Positions 17,298 to 26,444 of a stretch of DNA of 64,000 nt are shown piece after piece. The stretch is from positions 1 to 64,000 of the forward strand of contig NZ_PJJM01000091.1 in NCBI RefSeq assembly GCF_002929805.1. The letters are read 5' to 3'. Both the position numbers and the translations under genes were made by a program. Below the pieces are notes generated by a model. It was not told the origin of the DNA. It ran no database searches and saw only the letters and a program-made list of their open reading frames with translations. The stretch comes from Cryobacterium sp. Y50. GTDB taxonomy: Bacteria > Actinomycetota > Actinomycetes > Actinomycetales > Microbacteriaceae. Each line of letters opens with the position of its first letter. Within the stretch, counting starts at the first letter, position 1.

Positions 17298-17975
17298 ATG
17301 AGCCAGTCATTCACTCTTACCGATTCCCAGTCCCTCAGCGATCTGATTGTATTTCTGTCGCGGTCCGGTCGCGTTCTCGATGGTTCCGTGCGCTTGATCG
17401 CATCGGACGGGGTGATCGCGGTATACACCGCGATCTTCTACCCGCGCGGCCTGCTCGATACCAGCCCGACCGTGCTTGGCCTACGCACCTTCGCGTTGAC
17501 CACGCCGGTCGATCTCGACAAGGTCGTGCCGGTGCGCTCCCTTATTGAGCGCCTCAAACGGCTCGAATCGACGACCAGCGACCTGACCCTCCCGGTGACG
17601 GTGACCGTTCCCCTCGAGGTGAACACCGTGACCTGGGCCGGAATTTCGCCGCCCAAGGGGGGCTGGGACCGGCACGGGCAGACGACGGCCGCGCGTCTCG
17701 AAGCCGCCGCCCGCGCCGGCATCGACGAGGTCGCTGCGGCGATTCCGGAAGGAACCGGCGAAATGATCGTCGAACGAGTGCGCGCCGAGGTCTGGGGCCG
17801 TCAGGTTGACGGACTCGAATTCGTGCCGACCGGCGCCGGGTTTGCCGCGTTCAGCCTCGGCTTTCTCGCCGCCGACGAACCGGTGCAGCTCTACGAGTCG
17901 GGCCTGTGGACCCGTCTCAGCACGAGTCGCGGTCACGTTTTGGTGCGGCGCAAGTCCTGGACTCTCCAGGCCTGA
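17298..17975 (+). CDS. Conserved actinobacterial hypothetical protein
   Basis: A 225-residue cytoplasmic-looking protein, ATG 17298 after AGAAGG. It shows mixed alpha/beta segments (LSDLIVFLSRSGRVLDGSVRL, FVPTGAGFAAFSLGFL) and no transmembrane segment. I recognise it as the type of conserved protein seen in actinobacteria without an assigned function. It is divergent from tesB and convergent with the PucR gene, 7 bp between stops, so it is unlikely to be part of the polyamine cluster. Confidence 0.75.
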   Translation: MSQSFTLTDSQSLSDLIVFLSRSGRVLDGSVRLIASDGVIAVYTAIFYPRGLLDTSPTVLGLRTFALTTPVDLDKVVPVRSLIERLKRLESTTSDLTLPVTVTVPLEVNTVTWAGISPPKGGWDRHGQTTAARLEAAARAGIDEVAAAIPEGTGEMIVERVRAEVWGRQVDGLEFVPTGAGFAAFSLGFLAADEPVQLYESGLWTRLSTSRGHVLVRRKSWTLQA

Positions 17976-17982
17976 TCTCGGG

Positions 17983-19536
17983 TTAGCGGCTCGGATTCTC
18001 CGCAGCATTGTCGGTGGCGAGCAAGGCCGCCCAGACGTCGGCGCGCGCTGGAAACGACCCCAGGTCGCGGGCGAGCAACAGTTCGGCCTGCAGAATGCGG
18101 GCGCGCACCGTGTGCCGGTGCACCCCGAGCTGGTCGGCAGCGGCACCGTACTGCCCGTTGCAGAGCAACCAGGCGCGCAGGGTGGCGAGAAGCTCGGTGC
18201 CGTGGGTCTGGTCGTGGGTCAGGACCGGGGCGAGGGTGGCCAGGCCAACCTCGTGGGCATCCGTCCTGGCCAGCAGCGCGAGTACGCCCTGCCGTGCGAC
18301 GACGTCAAAGCCGGTCACGCCCGGGGCGCCCTCCCGCGCACGGGTGAGCGCCTGCTGGGCCTGGTCGAGGCCCCGAGGCAGCTGGCGATACTCGGTCTGC
18401 TCCGAGAGACCGGCGTGCAACTCAAATAGCGTACACAGATTTACGAGGATGCCGGCGCCCGCCAGATGCAGACACAGCACGATGGTCTCCTCCTGGCGGG
18501 CGAAAAACAGCTGCCCGGGGGAGTCGTCAACGCGGAGCTCCAAATACTCCGTGATCGCATCGCGGCGCGCGTCCGGCACGTCCACGACCGCGACCAGCAC
18601 CGGTTCGACCGGAAGTGCACCCCACATCTGTCGGGAAATCTGGTCCACCAGTTTCTGGTCACCACCGAGCAGGGTGTGCATCAGCCCGGAACGCAGCAAC
18701 CCCTGCGCGCGATCGAGAGCGTTGTTCTGCTCAAGGGCGAGACCGGCGAGGGCGATCACACTCGTGACGACCTCGGTGCTGGCCTGGTCGAGGGCACGCG
18801 GTCCGCCCAGGGCGAGCACACCGCGCAGGTGGTCGTGCCCGCCGAGGGTCTGTAGGGTTAGCGTCTCGCCGCCGGCCTTGACACTGCTGCTCGAGCGCTG
18901 GCCGCGCGCGAGCAGGCGACGGGCCTCGTGCTGCACGGTCCCGAGCATGCCGGCGGCGGAGGTGAACGTTGACCGTGGAAACACCCGGTCGAGGGTGCCG
19001 CTGGCATCGAAGAGCGCGACCCAATGCCCCAGTTGATTCGACAGCTCAGCGAGGGTCGCACTCAGGCCGTCGGGGCGAAGCGCGGCGAGCGCGATGGCCC
19101 GCTGCGCGCGCAACGCCCAGGTCGCGCCGGCGTAGCGATCCTCGGCCACCAGATCGCCGGCCGTGCGGGCCACTGCAATGAACGGCGTGCGATACGGCAC
19201 CTCGAACAGGGGAAGGCCAAGCGATTGGCAAGCGGCGAGCAGCCCCTCCGGGGTGCCGTTTCGAATGACTTCAGTACCGAAACCAAGCGCGGCGATGCCC
19301 CGATCACGCAGACGCTGCACATAGGGGCGGTAGTCGACATCCGCTTTCGGATCGGAGCCGAATTGGGTGCCCGTGGTCAGTAGCACCTGGTCGGTGGACA
19401 GGAACGGGGTCGGGTCGACGAGGTCGGAGCTGTGCACCCACTCCACGATTCGCTCAAGCAGGGGCGCTTCGGGCTCACCGAGGAGAGTCAGGCCGAGCTT
19501 TGGGTCAGTGAGCAATCGACGCAGGGTGGGGAGCAT
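17983..19536 (-). CDS. PucR-family transcriptional regulator of the polyamine/GABA cluster
   Basis: A 517-residue cytoplasmic regulator. The N-terminal ~125 residues match the PucR sensing domain (PTLRRLLTDPKLGLTLL, FLSTDQVLLTTG). A central GGDEF-like/CdaR-type region follows. The C-terminal HTH is about 465-505 (NGQYGAAADQLGVHRHTVRARI). This family activates purine or amine catabolic genes in response to a pathway metabolite. It is divergent from gabT with 139 bp between starts. Two TATACAA-xx-TGG repeats there are possible binding sites. Regulation of gabT-gabD-puo-usp-permease is inferred from this arrangement. Confidence 0.88.
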   Translation of the reverse strand: MLPTLRRLLTDPKLGLTLLGEPEAPLLERIVEWVHSSDLVDPTPFLSTDQVLLTTGTQFGSDPKADVDYRPYVQRLRDRGIAALGFGTEVIRNGTPEGLLAACQSLGLPLFEVPYRTPFIAVARTAGDLVAEDRYAGATWALRAQRAIALAALRPDGLSATLAELSNQLGHWVALFDASGTLDRVFPRSTFTSAAGMLGTVQHEARRLLARGQRSSSSVKAGGETLTLQTLGGHDHLRGVLALGGPRALDQASTEVVTSVIALAGLALEQNNALDRAQGLLRSGLMHTLLGGDQKLVDQISRQMWGALPVEPVLVAVVDVPDARRDAITEYLELRVDDSPGQLFFARQEETIVLCLHLAGAGILVNLCTLFELHAGLSEQTEYRQLPRGLDQAQQALTRAREGAPGVTGFDVVARQGVLALLARTDAHEVGLATLAPVLTHDQTHGTELLATLRAWLLCNGQYGAAADQLGVHRHTVRARILQAELLLARDLGSFPARADVWAALLATDNAAENPSR

Positions 19537-19545
19537 GACGGGCCT

Positions 19546-19588
19546 TATACAAGTTGGCTAGTACGGTGTCCCCAACTATACAACCTGG
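19546..19588. promoter_or_regulatory. Candidate PucR operator repeats in the pucR-gabT divergent region
   Basis: TATACAAGTTGG (19546-19557) recurs as TATACAACCTGG (19577-19588), 31 bp apart, and AGTTGG/CCAACT form an inverted pair (19552-19557 and 19572-19577). The 31-bp spacing is about three helical turns. The location between the divergent regulator and the catabolic operon fits a regulator site. There is no experimental link in the sequence. Confidence 0.5.
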
Positions 19589-19675
19589 TTATGTCGTGAC
19601 GGCCTGGCGTTGCCTAGCATTACGGCATTGGCATCGTGCCGCGATGCCGCCCGTCGCTTTAGATCGGAAACTCTG

Positions 19676-21043
19676 ATGACCCTCCTGGATACCCCTCGCC
19701 CCACCGGTACACCGCTCGGTGGCCCTTCGCTGGCCCAGGAGCGCAAGCTGGTCACGAGTATTCCGGGGCCGAAGTCGCGTCGCTTGAGCGAACGTAAGGT
19801 CCAGGCGGTCTCCGCCGGCGTCGGCATCGCCCTGCCGATCTACGTGGTGGCTGCCGGCGGGGGAGTGCTCGTCGATGTCGACGGCAACTCCCTGATCGAC
19901 CTCGGGTCTGGCATCGCCGTGACCGGCGTCGGCAACAGCGCCCCGCGCGTGGTGGAAGCCGTCGCCGCCCAACTCGCCCAGTTCACCCACACCTGCTTCA
20001 CGGTTGCGCCTTACGACTCGTACATCGAGGTCGCCGAAGCCCTGAACCGCCTCACCCCCGGTGACCATGAGAAGCGCAGCGTGTTGTTCAACTCCGGCGC
20101 CGAAGCGGTGGAGAACGCCGTCAAGATTGCCCGGCACTTCACCGGCAAGCAGGCGATCGTGGCCTTCGACCACGCCTATCACGGCCGCACCACCCTCACC
20201 ATGGCCCTGACCGCCAAGAACCAGCCGTACAAGAACGGTTTCGGGCCTTTTGCCCCCGAGGTATACCGGGCGCCCATGTCGTACCCGCTGCGCGATGGCG
20301 GTCTGGACGGCGTCGTGGCAGCCAAGCGTGCGATCTTGCAGATCGAGAAGCAGATCGGGGCGAGCAACCTCGCCGCCATTATCATCGAACCCATTCAGGG
20401 CGAGGGCGGCTTCATCGTTCCAGCAGCGGGATTTCTGGCCACCCTGCTGGCCTGGTGCCGGGCCAACGAGGTCGTGTTCATCGCCGATGAGATTCAGACC
20501 GGCTTCGCCCGCACCGGCCAGATGTTCGCCTGCGAACACGAGGGCATCGTGCCCGACCTGATCTGCACCGCGAAGGGCATCGCCGGCGGCCTGCCGCTGT
20601 CGGCCGTCACCGGGCGCGCCGACATCATGGATTCGCCCCAGGCCGGCGGCCTCGGCGGCACCTATGGCGGCAACCCACTCGCCTGCGCCGCGGCGCTCGC
20701 CACCATCGACACCTACGAGAGCGACCACCTGGTCGAACGGGCTGTCGCAATCGGAGCCATCCTGAATGAGCGGCTTGGTGCGCTCGCTGCCGTCGATCCG
20801 CGCATTGCCGAGGTGCGCGGTCGCGGGGCCATGATCGCCATCGAACTCGTCGACCCGACCACAGGGGAACCGGATACCGCCCTGGCCGGTCGGGTCATCG
20901 CCGCCGCTCACGCCCAGGGCGTCATCCTGCTGGGCTGCGGAACGTACGGCAACGTCATCCGCTTTCTGCCGCCGCTGAGCATTCCGGACCATCTGCTGCT
21001 CGAAGGCCTTCACGTTCTCGCTGAGTCCCTAGCCGCCGCGTGA
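19676..21043 (+). CDS. gabT: 4-aminobutyrate aminotransferase GabT
   Basis: A PLP enzyme converting GABA and 2-oxoglutarate to succinate semialdehyde and glutamate. The 455 residues carry the class-III pattern: FNSGAEAVENAVKIARHFTGKQA, the Asp of IADEIQTGFARTG, and Schiff-base Lys300 in TAKGIAGGLP. ATG 19676 is chosen because it gives the usual start length; upstream codons have weak signals. It begins the plus-strand operon divergent from PucR, and its stop overlaps the start of gabD, so the two successive steps are coupled. Confidence 0.94.
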   Translation: MTLLDTPRPTGTPLGGPSLAQERKLVTSIPGPKSRRLSERKVQAVSAGVGIALPIYVVAAGGGVLVDVDGNSLIDLGSGIAVTGVGNSAPRVVEAVAAQLAQFTHTCFTVAPYDSYIEVAEALNRLTPGDHEKRSVLFNSGAEAVENAVKIARHFTGKQAIVAFDHAYHGRTTLTMALTAKNQPYKNGFGPFAPEVYRAPMSYPLRDGGLDGVVAAKRAILQIEKQIGASNLAAIIIEPIQGEGGFIVPAAGFLATLLAWCRANEVVFIADEIQTGFARTGQMFACEHEGIVPDLICTAKGIAGGLPLSAVTGRADIMDSPQAGGLGGTYGGNPLACAAALATIDTYESDHLVERAVAIGAILNERLGALAAVDPRIAEVRGRGAMIAIELVDPTTGEPDTALAGRVIAAAHAQGVILLGCGTYGNVIRFLPPLSIPDHLLLEGLHVLAESLAAA

Positions 21044-22545
21044 GCGCCGTGACCCTCACCGGAGAACCGGAAGCGCAGCGCAGCAGAGCACAGCACAGCG
21101 CAACGCTGCTGGCCCGCGTGCCCGACCAGCTCTACATCAACGGCCAGTGGGTGAACGGCACGGGGGAGCCGTTTATGGTGACCGACCCGGCGACCGGGCA
21201 GGTGCTCAAACAGATTCAAAACGCATCCGTCGCCGATGGTGCCCGAGCCCTCGACGCCGCGGTGGCGGCAGCGGATGCGTGGGCGGCCACGCCGGCCCGG
21301 GTGCGCGCCGAGGTCCTGCGCCGCGCCTTCGATTTGTTGCAGGAGCGTCGGAAGGATTTCGCCACGCTCATGACGCTCGAAATGGGTAAACCGATCGCCG
21401 AGGCCAACGGTGAAGTCACCTACGGCGGCGAGTTTTTGCGCTGGTTCAGCGAGGAAGCCGTGCGCATCAGCGGCCGCTACGGTGCCACCCCGGAGGGAAC
21501 CGGCACGATGGTCGTCACCCAGCGTCCGGTGGGCCCGTGCTACCTGATCACGCCGTGGAACTTTCCGCTCGCCATGGCCACCCGCAAGATTGCCCCGGCG
21601 CTCGCCGCGGGCTGCACGGTCGTCGTGAAACCAGCGGAGTTGACCCCGCTGACTACGCTGCTGTTCGTACAGTTGCTAGCGGATGCCGGCGTTCCGGCCG
21701 GCGTGGTGAACGTCATCACGACGACCCAGTCGCAGGCGGTATCGGCCCCGATCATCGCCGACCCTCGGTTGCGCAAGCTCAGTTTCACCGGGTCGACCGG
21801 CGTCGGGCGTACGTTGATCACCCAGGCCGCCCGAAACGTGCTGCGCACCTCGATGGAACTCGGCGGCAATGCCCCTTTCCTGGTGTTCGCCGACGCAGAC
21901 CTCGAGCAGGCGGTCCCCGGCGCCATGCTCGCGAAGTTTCGCAACACCGGTCAGGCCTGCACGGCGGCCAACCGGTTCATCGTGCACGCGTCGATCGCCG
22001 CGGAATTCGGCCGCCGATTGACCGAGCGGGTGAACGCCCTCGTGTCGGGGCCGGGAACCGACCCTACGGTGAACTTCGGACCGCTCGTAAGCGAGGCGGC
22101 CGTCGACAACGTGGCTGCCCTCGTGCAGGACGCCCTCGCGCGCGGTGCCACGCTGCTCACCGGCGGTATCCGCCCCGATGGGCCCGGCTCGTTCTACGCC
22201 CCTACCGTGCTGATGGGCGTTGCCGCCGATAGCAGCCTCGTGCGGGAGGAAATCTTCGGACCGGTCGTTGGTATTCAAACCTTCGAAACAGACGAAGAGG
22301 CCATTCAAATGGCAAACGACACCGAATATGGTCTGATCGGTTACGCATTCACGACTGATATCACCCGCGGGCACCGTATGATCGACAGTATCGACACCGG
22401 CATGATGGGCCTGAACACCGGCCTGGTTTCCAACGCCGCAGCACCATTCGGCGGTGTCAAACAGTCCGGGCTCGGTCGTGAGGGCGGCGTTGAAGGCATC
22501 AATGAGTACCTCTCGACCAAATACACCCTCATTCCCTCGTCCTAA
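21040..22545 (+). CDS. gabD: NAD(P)-dependent succinate-semialdehyde dehydrogenase
   Basis: Oxidises succinate semialdehyde to succinate, feeding the TCA cycle. The 501 residues include TPWNFPLAMATRKIAPALAAGC, the catalytic Glu273 in MELGGNAP, and nucleophile Cys307 in NTGQACTAANR. The GTG start overlaps the gabT stop by 4 bp. The order gabT-gabD-puo is the expected route from putrescine via GABA to succinate. The NAD or NADP preference cannot be fixed from the sequence. Confidence 0.93.
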   Translation: MSAVTLTGEPEAQRSRAQHSATLLARVPDQLYINGQWVNGTGEPFMVTDPATGQVLKQIQNASVADGARALDAAVAAADAWAATPARVRAEVLRRAFDLLQERRKDFATLMTLEMGKPIAEANGEVTYGGEFLRWFSEEAVRISGRYGATPEGTGTMVVTQRPVGPCYLITPWNFPLAMATRKIAPALAAGCTVVVKPAELTPLTTLLFVQLLADAGVPAGVVNVITTTQSQAVSAPIIADPRLRKLSFTGSTGVGRTLITQAARNVLRTSMELGGNAPFLVFADADLEQAVPGAMLAKFRNTGQACTAANRFIVHASIAAEFGRRLTERVNALVSGPGTDPTVNFGPLVSEAAVDNVAALVQDALARGATLLTGGIRPDGPGSFYAPTVLMGVAADSSLVREEIFGPVVGIQTFETDEEAIQMANDTEYGLIGYAFTTDITRGHRMIDSIDTGMMGLNTGLVSNAAAPFGGVKQSGLGREGGVEGINEYLSTKYTLIPSS

Positions 22546-22567
22546 TCCAGTCAACACAGGAGCAACC

Positions 22568-23929
22568 ATGACCACGATTGATCGTGACGTCGTCATTATC
22601 GGCGCCGGGGCATCCGGTCTCACCGCCGCCACGGCGTTGCAGAAAGCGGGCCTCACCGTGGCCGTGCTCGAAGCCCGCGATCGGGTCGGCGGGCGGCTGT
22701 GGACCGATGAGATCGAGGGCGCCATGCTCGAGATTGGCGGCCAGTGGGTCTCTCCCGACCAGCACGCCCTCAAGGAAACCCTGGCCGAGCTGGGCCTCGC
22801 CACCTACCCCCGCTACCGGGCCGGTCATAACGTGTACATCAACGGTTCCGGCGTGGTCAGCCGGTTCGACGGCGAGATCTTTCCGGTTCCGGCCGGCACC
22901 GAGGCGCAGATCGTCGGCCTGATCGACAAACTCGACGCCCTCGTGGCCGAAATCGACCCGGATCGACCGTGGGAGCATCCGCTTGCCAAAGAACTGGACG
23001 AGATCTCATTCAGCCGCTGGCTGGAAACCCAAACCGACGATCAGGAAGCCCGCGACAACATCGGCATGTTCATTGCCGGAGCCATGCTCACCAAGCCTGC
23101 GCACGCCTTCTCGGCGCTGCAGGCCCTGCTCATGGCGGCGAGCGCCGGGTCGTTCAGCAATCTCGTCGACTCCGATTTTATTCTCGACGAGCGTGTGGTC
23201 GGCGGGTTGCAACAGGTTCCGCTGCTGCTTGCCGAAAAGCTCGGCGGTGACGTCTATCTCGGGCAGCCGGTGCGCAGCCTGACCTGGAAGGACGCCGGAG
23301 TCACCGTCGTCGCCGACCGTATGACGGTCACGGCCCGGCACGCCATCGTGGCGGTTCCGCCGCCCCTGATCAGCCGGATCAGCTTCAACCCGCCGCTGCC
23401 ACGCCGCCAGCAGCAACTGCACCAGCACCTCTCTATGGGCTTCGTGATCAAGGTACACGCCGTCTACGAGACGCCGTTCTGGCGCGCCGACGACCTCTCG
23501 GGTACCGCATTCAGCCCGTACGAGCTGGTGCACGAGGCATACGACAACACCAACTTTAAAGACCCGCGCGGTACCCTCGTCGGTTTCGTTTCCGATGAAG
23601 AAGCGGATGCTGTCTTCGCGCTGACCGCGCTCGAGCGCAAGGCCCGCATTCTCGGGTCGCTCTCGCACTATTACGGCGAGCAGGCGCTGCACCCGGTCGT
23701 TTATTACGAAAGCGACTGGGGCTCCGAGGAGTGGACCCGCGGCGCCTACGCGGCGAGCTTCGACATGGGCGGACTGGCCCGGTACGGCGCTGAACTGCGC
23801 AGCCCCGTCGGTCCGATCAGGTTTTCTTGCAGCGACATGGCTGGCAAAGGTTACCAGCACGTGGACGGCGCGATCCGGGTCGGGCAGGAGACCGCAGCGG
23901 CGATCCTTGCCACCCGGGTGGATGCATGA
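22568..23929 (+). CDS. puo: FAD-dependent putrescine oxidase (monoamine oxidase family)
   Basis: A flavoprotein oxidising putrescine to 4-aminobutanal with H2O2. The 453 residues open with the dinucleotide fold GAGASG (12-17), then LEARDRVGGRLW and EIGGQWVSPDQHAL. The middle block GAMLTKPAHAFSALQALLMAASAG and FILDERVVGG resembles characterised Rhodococcus-type putrescine oxidase more closely than general monoamine oxidases. ATG 22568 follows CACAGGAGC. It sits between gabD and a USP gene, and with the permease explains uptake and catabolism. An aminobutanal dehydrogenase is not visible nearby; GabD might cover that step. Confidence 0.88.
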   Translation: MTTIDRDVVIIGAGASGLTAATALQKAGLTVAVLEARDRVGGRLWTDEIEGAMLEIGGQWVSPDQHALKETLAELGLATYPRYRAGHNVYINGSGVVSRFDGEIFPVPAGTEAQIVGLIDKLDALVAEIDPDRPWEHPLAKELDEISFSRWLETQTDDQEARDNIGMFIAGAMLTKPAHAFSALQALLMAASAGSFSNLVDSDFILDERVVGGLQQVPLLLAEKLGGDVYLGQPVRSLTWKDAGVTVVADRMTVTARHAIVAVPPPLISRISFNPPLPRRQQQLHQHLSMGFVIKVHAVYETPFWRADDLSGTAFSPYELVHEAYDNTNFKDPRGTLVGFVSDEEADAVFALTALERKARILGSLSHYYGEQALHPVVYYESDWGSEEWTRGAYAASFDMGGLARYGAELRSPVGPIRFSCSDMAGKGYQHVDGAIRVGQETAAAILATRVDA

Positions 23930-24798
23930 GGTTTCTGGTCGGCTACACCGCCACCCCGGCGGGAGCGGATGCCCTCGCCCTCGGCGTGCGTCTCGCTCGT
24001 GCGCCCGGCGCCGAACTCGACGTGGTACTCGTGCTCAACGCGGGGGACCGGGCGACGCTCACCCCCAACGATCCCGGCTATGACCGGCTGCTGCTGGAGA
24101 CGGCTGAGGGATGGCTGGCCGAAGCGCTCACCCTCGTGCCAGCGGGAATTTTGGTGCGCACCCACCTCGAACACGCCGATTCCTTCACCCAGGGGCTGCT
24201 CGCCGCCGCTGCCCGGCTGCAGGCGAACCTGATCGTGGTCGGCGCGGCCACCCACGGCCTGCTCGGACGCTTCGCGATCGGCAGCGTCGCTGACGGCCTG
24301 CTGCACTCTTCCCACGTGCCCGTAGCGCTTGCCCCCGAAGGCACCCGGGTGATGGGCACCGACGAACCGATCGGCCGCGTCACCTGCGCCGTCGGCACCA
24401 AGGCGGGAGCCGACGGACTACTGACGGCCGGTATCCTCTTGGCGCGCACAGTGGATGCCCCGCTGCGGTTGGTGTCCCTCGTTGCGATCGATCGTCCCGG
24501 CGCCGATGCACGGACCATCCAGCTCGCCGCCGACCATGCCCAGGCAGTGCTTGACTACGCCACCGACCACCTGATGGACGGACTCGAGGTGACGGCCAGC
24601 GTCGCCTCCGGCAGCAGCATTGAGCACGCCGTGCGCGGCTTGCCCTGGGATCCGGCTGAGATCTGCCTGGTCGGCTCCAGCAGGCTGGCCCAGCCCCATC
24701 GCATCTTTCTGGGTTCCATCGCGGCCAAGATGCTGCGCGAACTACCGGTGCCACTGATCGTGGTGCCCCGTGATTTCACCGTCACAGCGGAGGACTAA
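23926..24798 (+). CDS. Tandem-domain universal stress protein
   Basis: A 290-residue cytoplasmic protein of two UspA-like domains (about 1-137 and 150-290). The first has VGYTATPAGADALALGVRLAR and an ATP-binding-type GAATHGLLGRFAIGSVADGLLHSSHVPVAL. The second has the related GSSRLAQPHRIFLGSIAAKMLRELPVPLIVVP. ATG 23926 overlaps the puo stop (ATGA). It therefore sits in the putrescine operon between oxidase and permease, an unusual but intimate association. It may respond to H2O2 or metabolite load from the oxidase; this is inference. Confidence 0.86.
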   Translation: MRFLVGYTATPAGADALALGVRLARAPGAELDVVLVLNAGDRATLTPNDPGYDRLLLETAEGWLAEALTLVPAGILVRTHLEHADSFTQGLLAAAARLQANLIVVGAATHGLLGRFAIGSVADGLLHSSHVPVALAPEGTRVMGTDEPIGRVTCAVGTKAGADGLLTAGILLARTVDAPLRLVSLVAIDRPGADARTIQLAADHAQAVLDYATDHLMDGLEVTASVASGSSIEHAVRGLPWDPAEICLVGSSRLAQPHRIFLGSIAAKMLRELPVPLIVVPRDFTVTAED

Positions 24799-24804
24799 CA
24801 ACCC

Positions 24805-26355
24805 ATGACTCAAGAACTCAACGTCAGTGCCGCCGTTGAACAGAAGGCCGGCGGCATTTCCAAGAAAGGCCTCAGCGCTGGCTCGGTCGGACTGGTCGGG
24901 GCCGTCATCATCGGCATCTCCTGCATCGCTCCGGCGTACACGCTGACCGGCGCACTTGGCCCAACCGTGGCGGAAGTCGGTTTGCAGCTTCCGGCGATCT
25001 TCGTCGCCGGGTTCATTCCGATGCTGCTGGTCGCCCTCGGCTATCGTGAGCTCAACAAGGCCATGCCCGACAGCGGCACGTCGTTCACCTGGGCAACGCG
25101 GGCGTTCGGGCCATGGATCGGCTGGATGGCCGGCTGGGGGCTCATCGCCGCGACCGTCGTCGTGCTCAGTAACCTCGCCGGCATCGCCGTTGACTTTTTT
25201 TATCTGATGCTCTCGCAGATCTTTGCCAACAGCGCCGAGATCGCGGGGCTCGCCGGCAACCCGTTCATCAACGTCGGAACCTGCCTGGTCTTCATTCTGA
25301 TCGCGACCTGGATCAGCTACCGGGACATGCAGACCACCCAGAAGGTGCAGTACTGGCTGGTCGGCTTTCAGCTGATCGTGCTGGTCGGCTTCGGAATCAT
25401 GGCCTTCGTGCACATTGCGAACGGCTCGGCGTTCGATCCGACCCCGGTCTCCCTGTCGTGGTTCAACCCCTTCGCCGTCACCTCGTTCTCCGCCTTCGCT
25501 GCCGGACTGAGCCTGTCGATTTTCATCTTCTGGGGCTGGGACGTCACCCTGACCATGTCGGAAGAGACCAAGGGTTCCCGTTCGACGCCCGGCCGCGCCG
25601 CGACCCTCACCGTGATCATCGTTATGGTGCTTTATCTGTTCGTCGCCATCGCGGCCATCTCTTTCGCTGGCGTTGGTGGCGTCGGCGTGGGCCTCGGCAA
25701 CCCGGAGATTCAAGGCAACGTGTTCTTCGCCCTGGCCGGCCCGGCACTCGGACCGTTCGCGGTGCTCATGTCGATCGCGGTGCTGTCCAGCTCGGCCGCT
25801 TCGTTGCAGTCCACCTTCGTATCCCCGGCCCGCACCCTGCTCGCGATGGGCCATTACGGTGCGTTGCCGCCGGCCTACTCCAAGGTCAGCCCGCGATTCT
25901 TTACCCCCGGCTATGCCACCGTCGCCTCGGCGATCGTCGCGGCCGGGTTTTACACGATCATGCGGTTTGTCAGCGAAGACGTGCTCTGGGACACCATCAC
26001 GACCCTCGGCATGATGATCTGCTTCTACTACGGCTTGACCGCGTTCGCCTGCGTCTGGTATTTTCGCCGCCAGTGGTTCGTCACCGTGCGCAACGCCTTC
26101 TTCACCTTTGTGTTTCCGCTGGTCGGCGGCATCATCCTGACCGTGCTGTTCTGCACCACCCTGGTCGACAGCATGGATCCGAATTATGGCAGCGGCTCCG
26201 AGATCTTCGGGCTGGGTCTGGTCTTCGTGCTCGGCATGGCGATCCTGCTGATCGGTGTTGTCATCATGATCGTGCAGTCGCAGGTGCGTCCGGCGTTCTT
26301 CCGCGGCGAGACGCTCAGCCTGGCTGCGCCGCGCTTCGGCGAACGGGAGGAGTAG
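24805..26355 (+). CDS. APC-family amino acid/polyamine permease
   Basis: A 516-residue inner-membrane transporter with about 12 hydrophobic segments and the APC start (SAGSVGLVGAVIIGISCIAPAYTLTG). Its place as last gene of the gabT-gabD-puo-usp run, 6 bp after the USP stop, suggests it imports putrescine or GABA. ATG 24805 follows GGAGGACTAAC. Substrate cannot be fixed from motifs. A GC-rich hairpin (26363-26393) closes the operon. Confidence 0.9.
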   Translation: MTQELNVSAAVEQKAGGISKKGLSAGSVGLVGAVIIGISCIAPAYTLTGALGPTVAEVGLQLPAIFVAGFIPMLLVALGYRELNKAMPDSGTSFTWATRAFGPWIGWMAGWGLIAATVVVLSNLAGIAVDFFYLMLSQIFANSAEIAGLAGNPFINVGTCLVFILIATWISYRDMQTTQKVQYWLVGFQLIVLVGFGIMAFVHIANGSAFDPTPVSLSWFNPFAVTSFSAFAAGLSLSIFIFWGWDVTLTMSEETKGSRSTPGRAATLTVIIVMVLYLFVAIAAISFAGVGGVGVGLGNPEIQGNVFFALAGPALGPFAVLMSIAVLSSSAASLQSTFVSPARTLLAMGHYGALPPAYSKVSPRFFTPGYATVASAIVAAGFYTIMRFVSEDVLWDTITTLGMMICFYYGLTAFACVWYFRRQWFVTVRNAFFTFVFPLVGGIILTVLFCTTLVDSMDPNYGSGSEIFGLGLVFVLGMAILLIGVVIMIVQSQVRPAFFRGETLSLAAPRFGEREE

Positions 26356-26362
26356 CCGGGCT

Positions 26363-26393
26363 GCGGCATCCGCTTAGTGAAAGCGGATGCCGC
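26363..26393. terminator. Hairpin terminator closing the putrescine/GABA operon
   Basis: GCGGCATCCGCTT (26363-26375) pairs with AAGCGGATGCCGC (26381-26393) around a 5-nt loop. It lacks a long T-run. It contains both orientations of the GCGGATGC octamer that recurs across the window. Confidence 0.7.
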
Positions 26394-26444
26394 CACGACG
26401 ACGGCAACACGAGTGGGCACGCTCGCTGCCTCTAGGCTGTGGGA

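Noticed and set aside
19589..21013. Minus-strand 474-codon frame opposite gabT
   Set aside because: Antisense to a gene with an intact PLP-Lys; composition is shadow-like.
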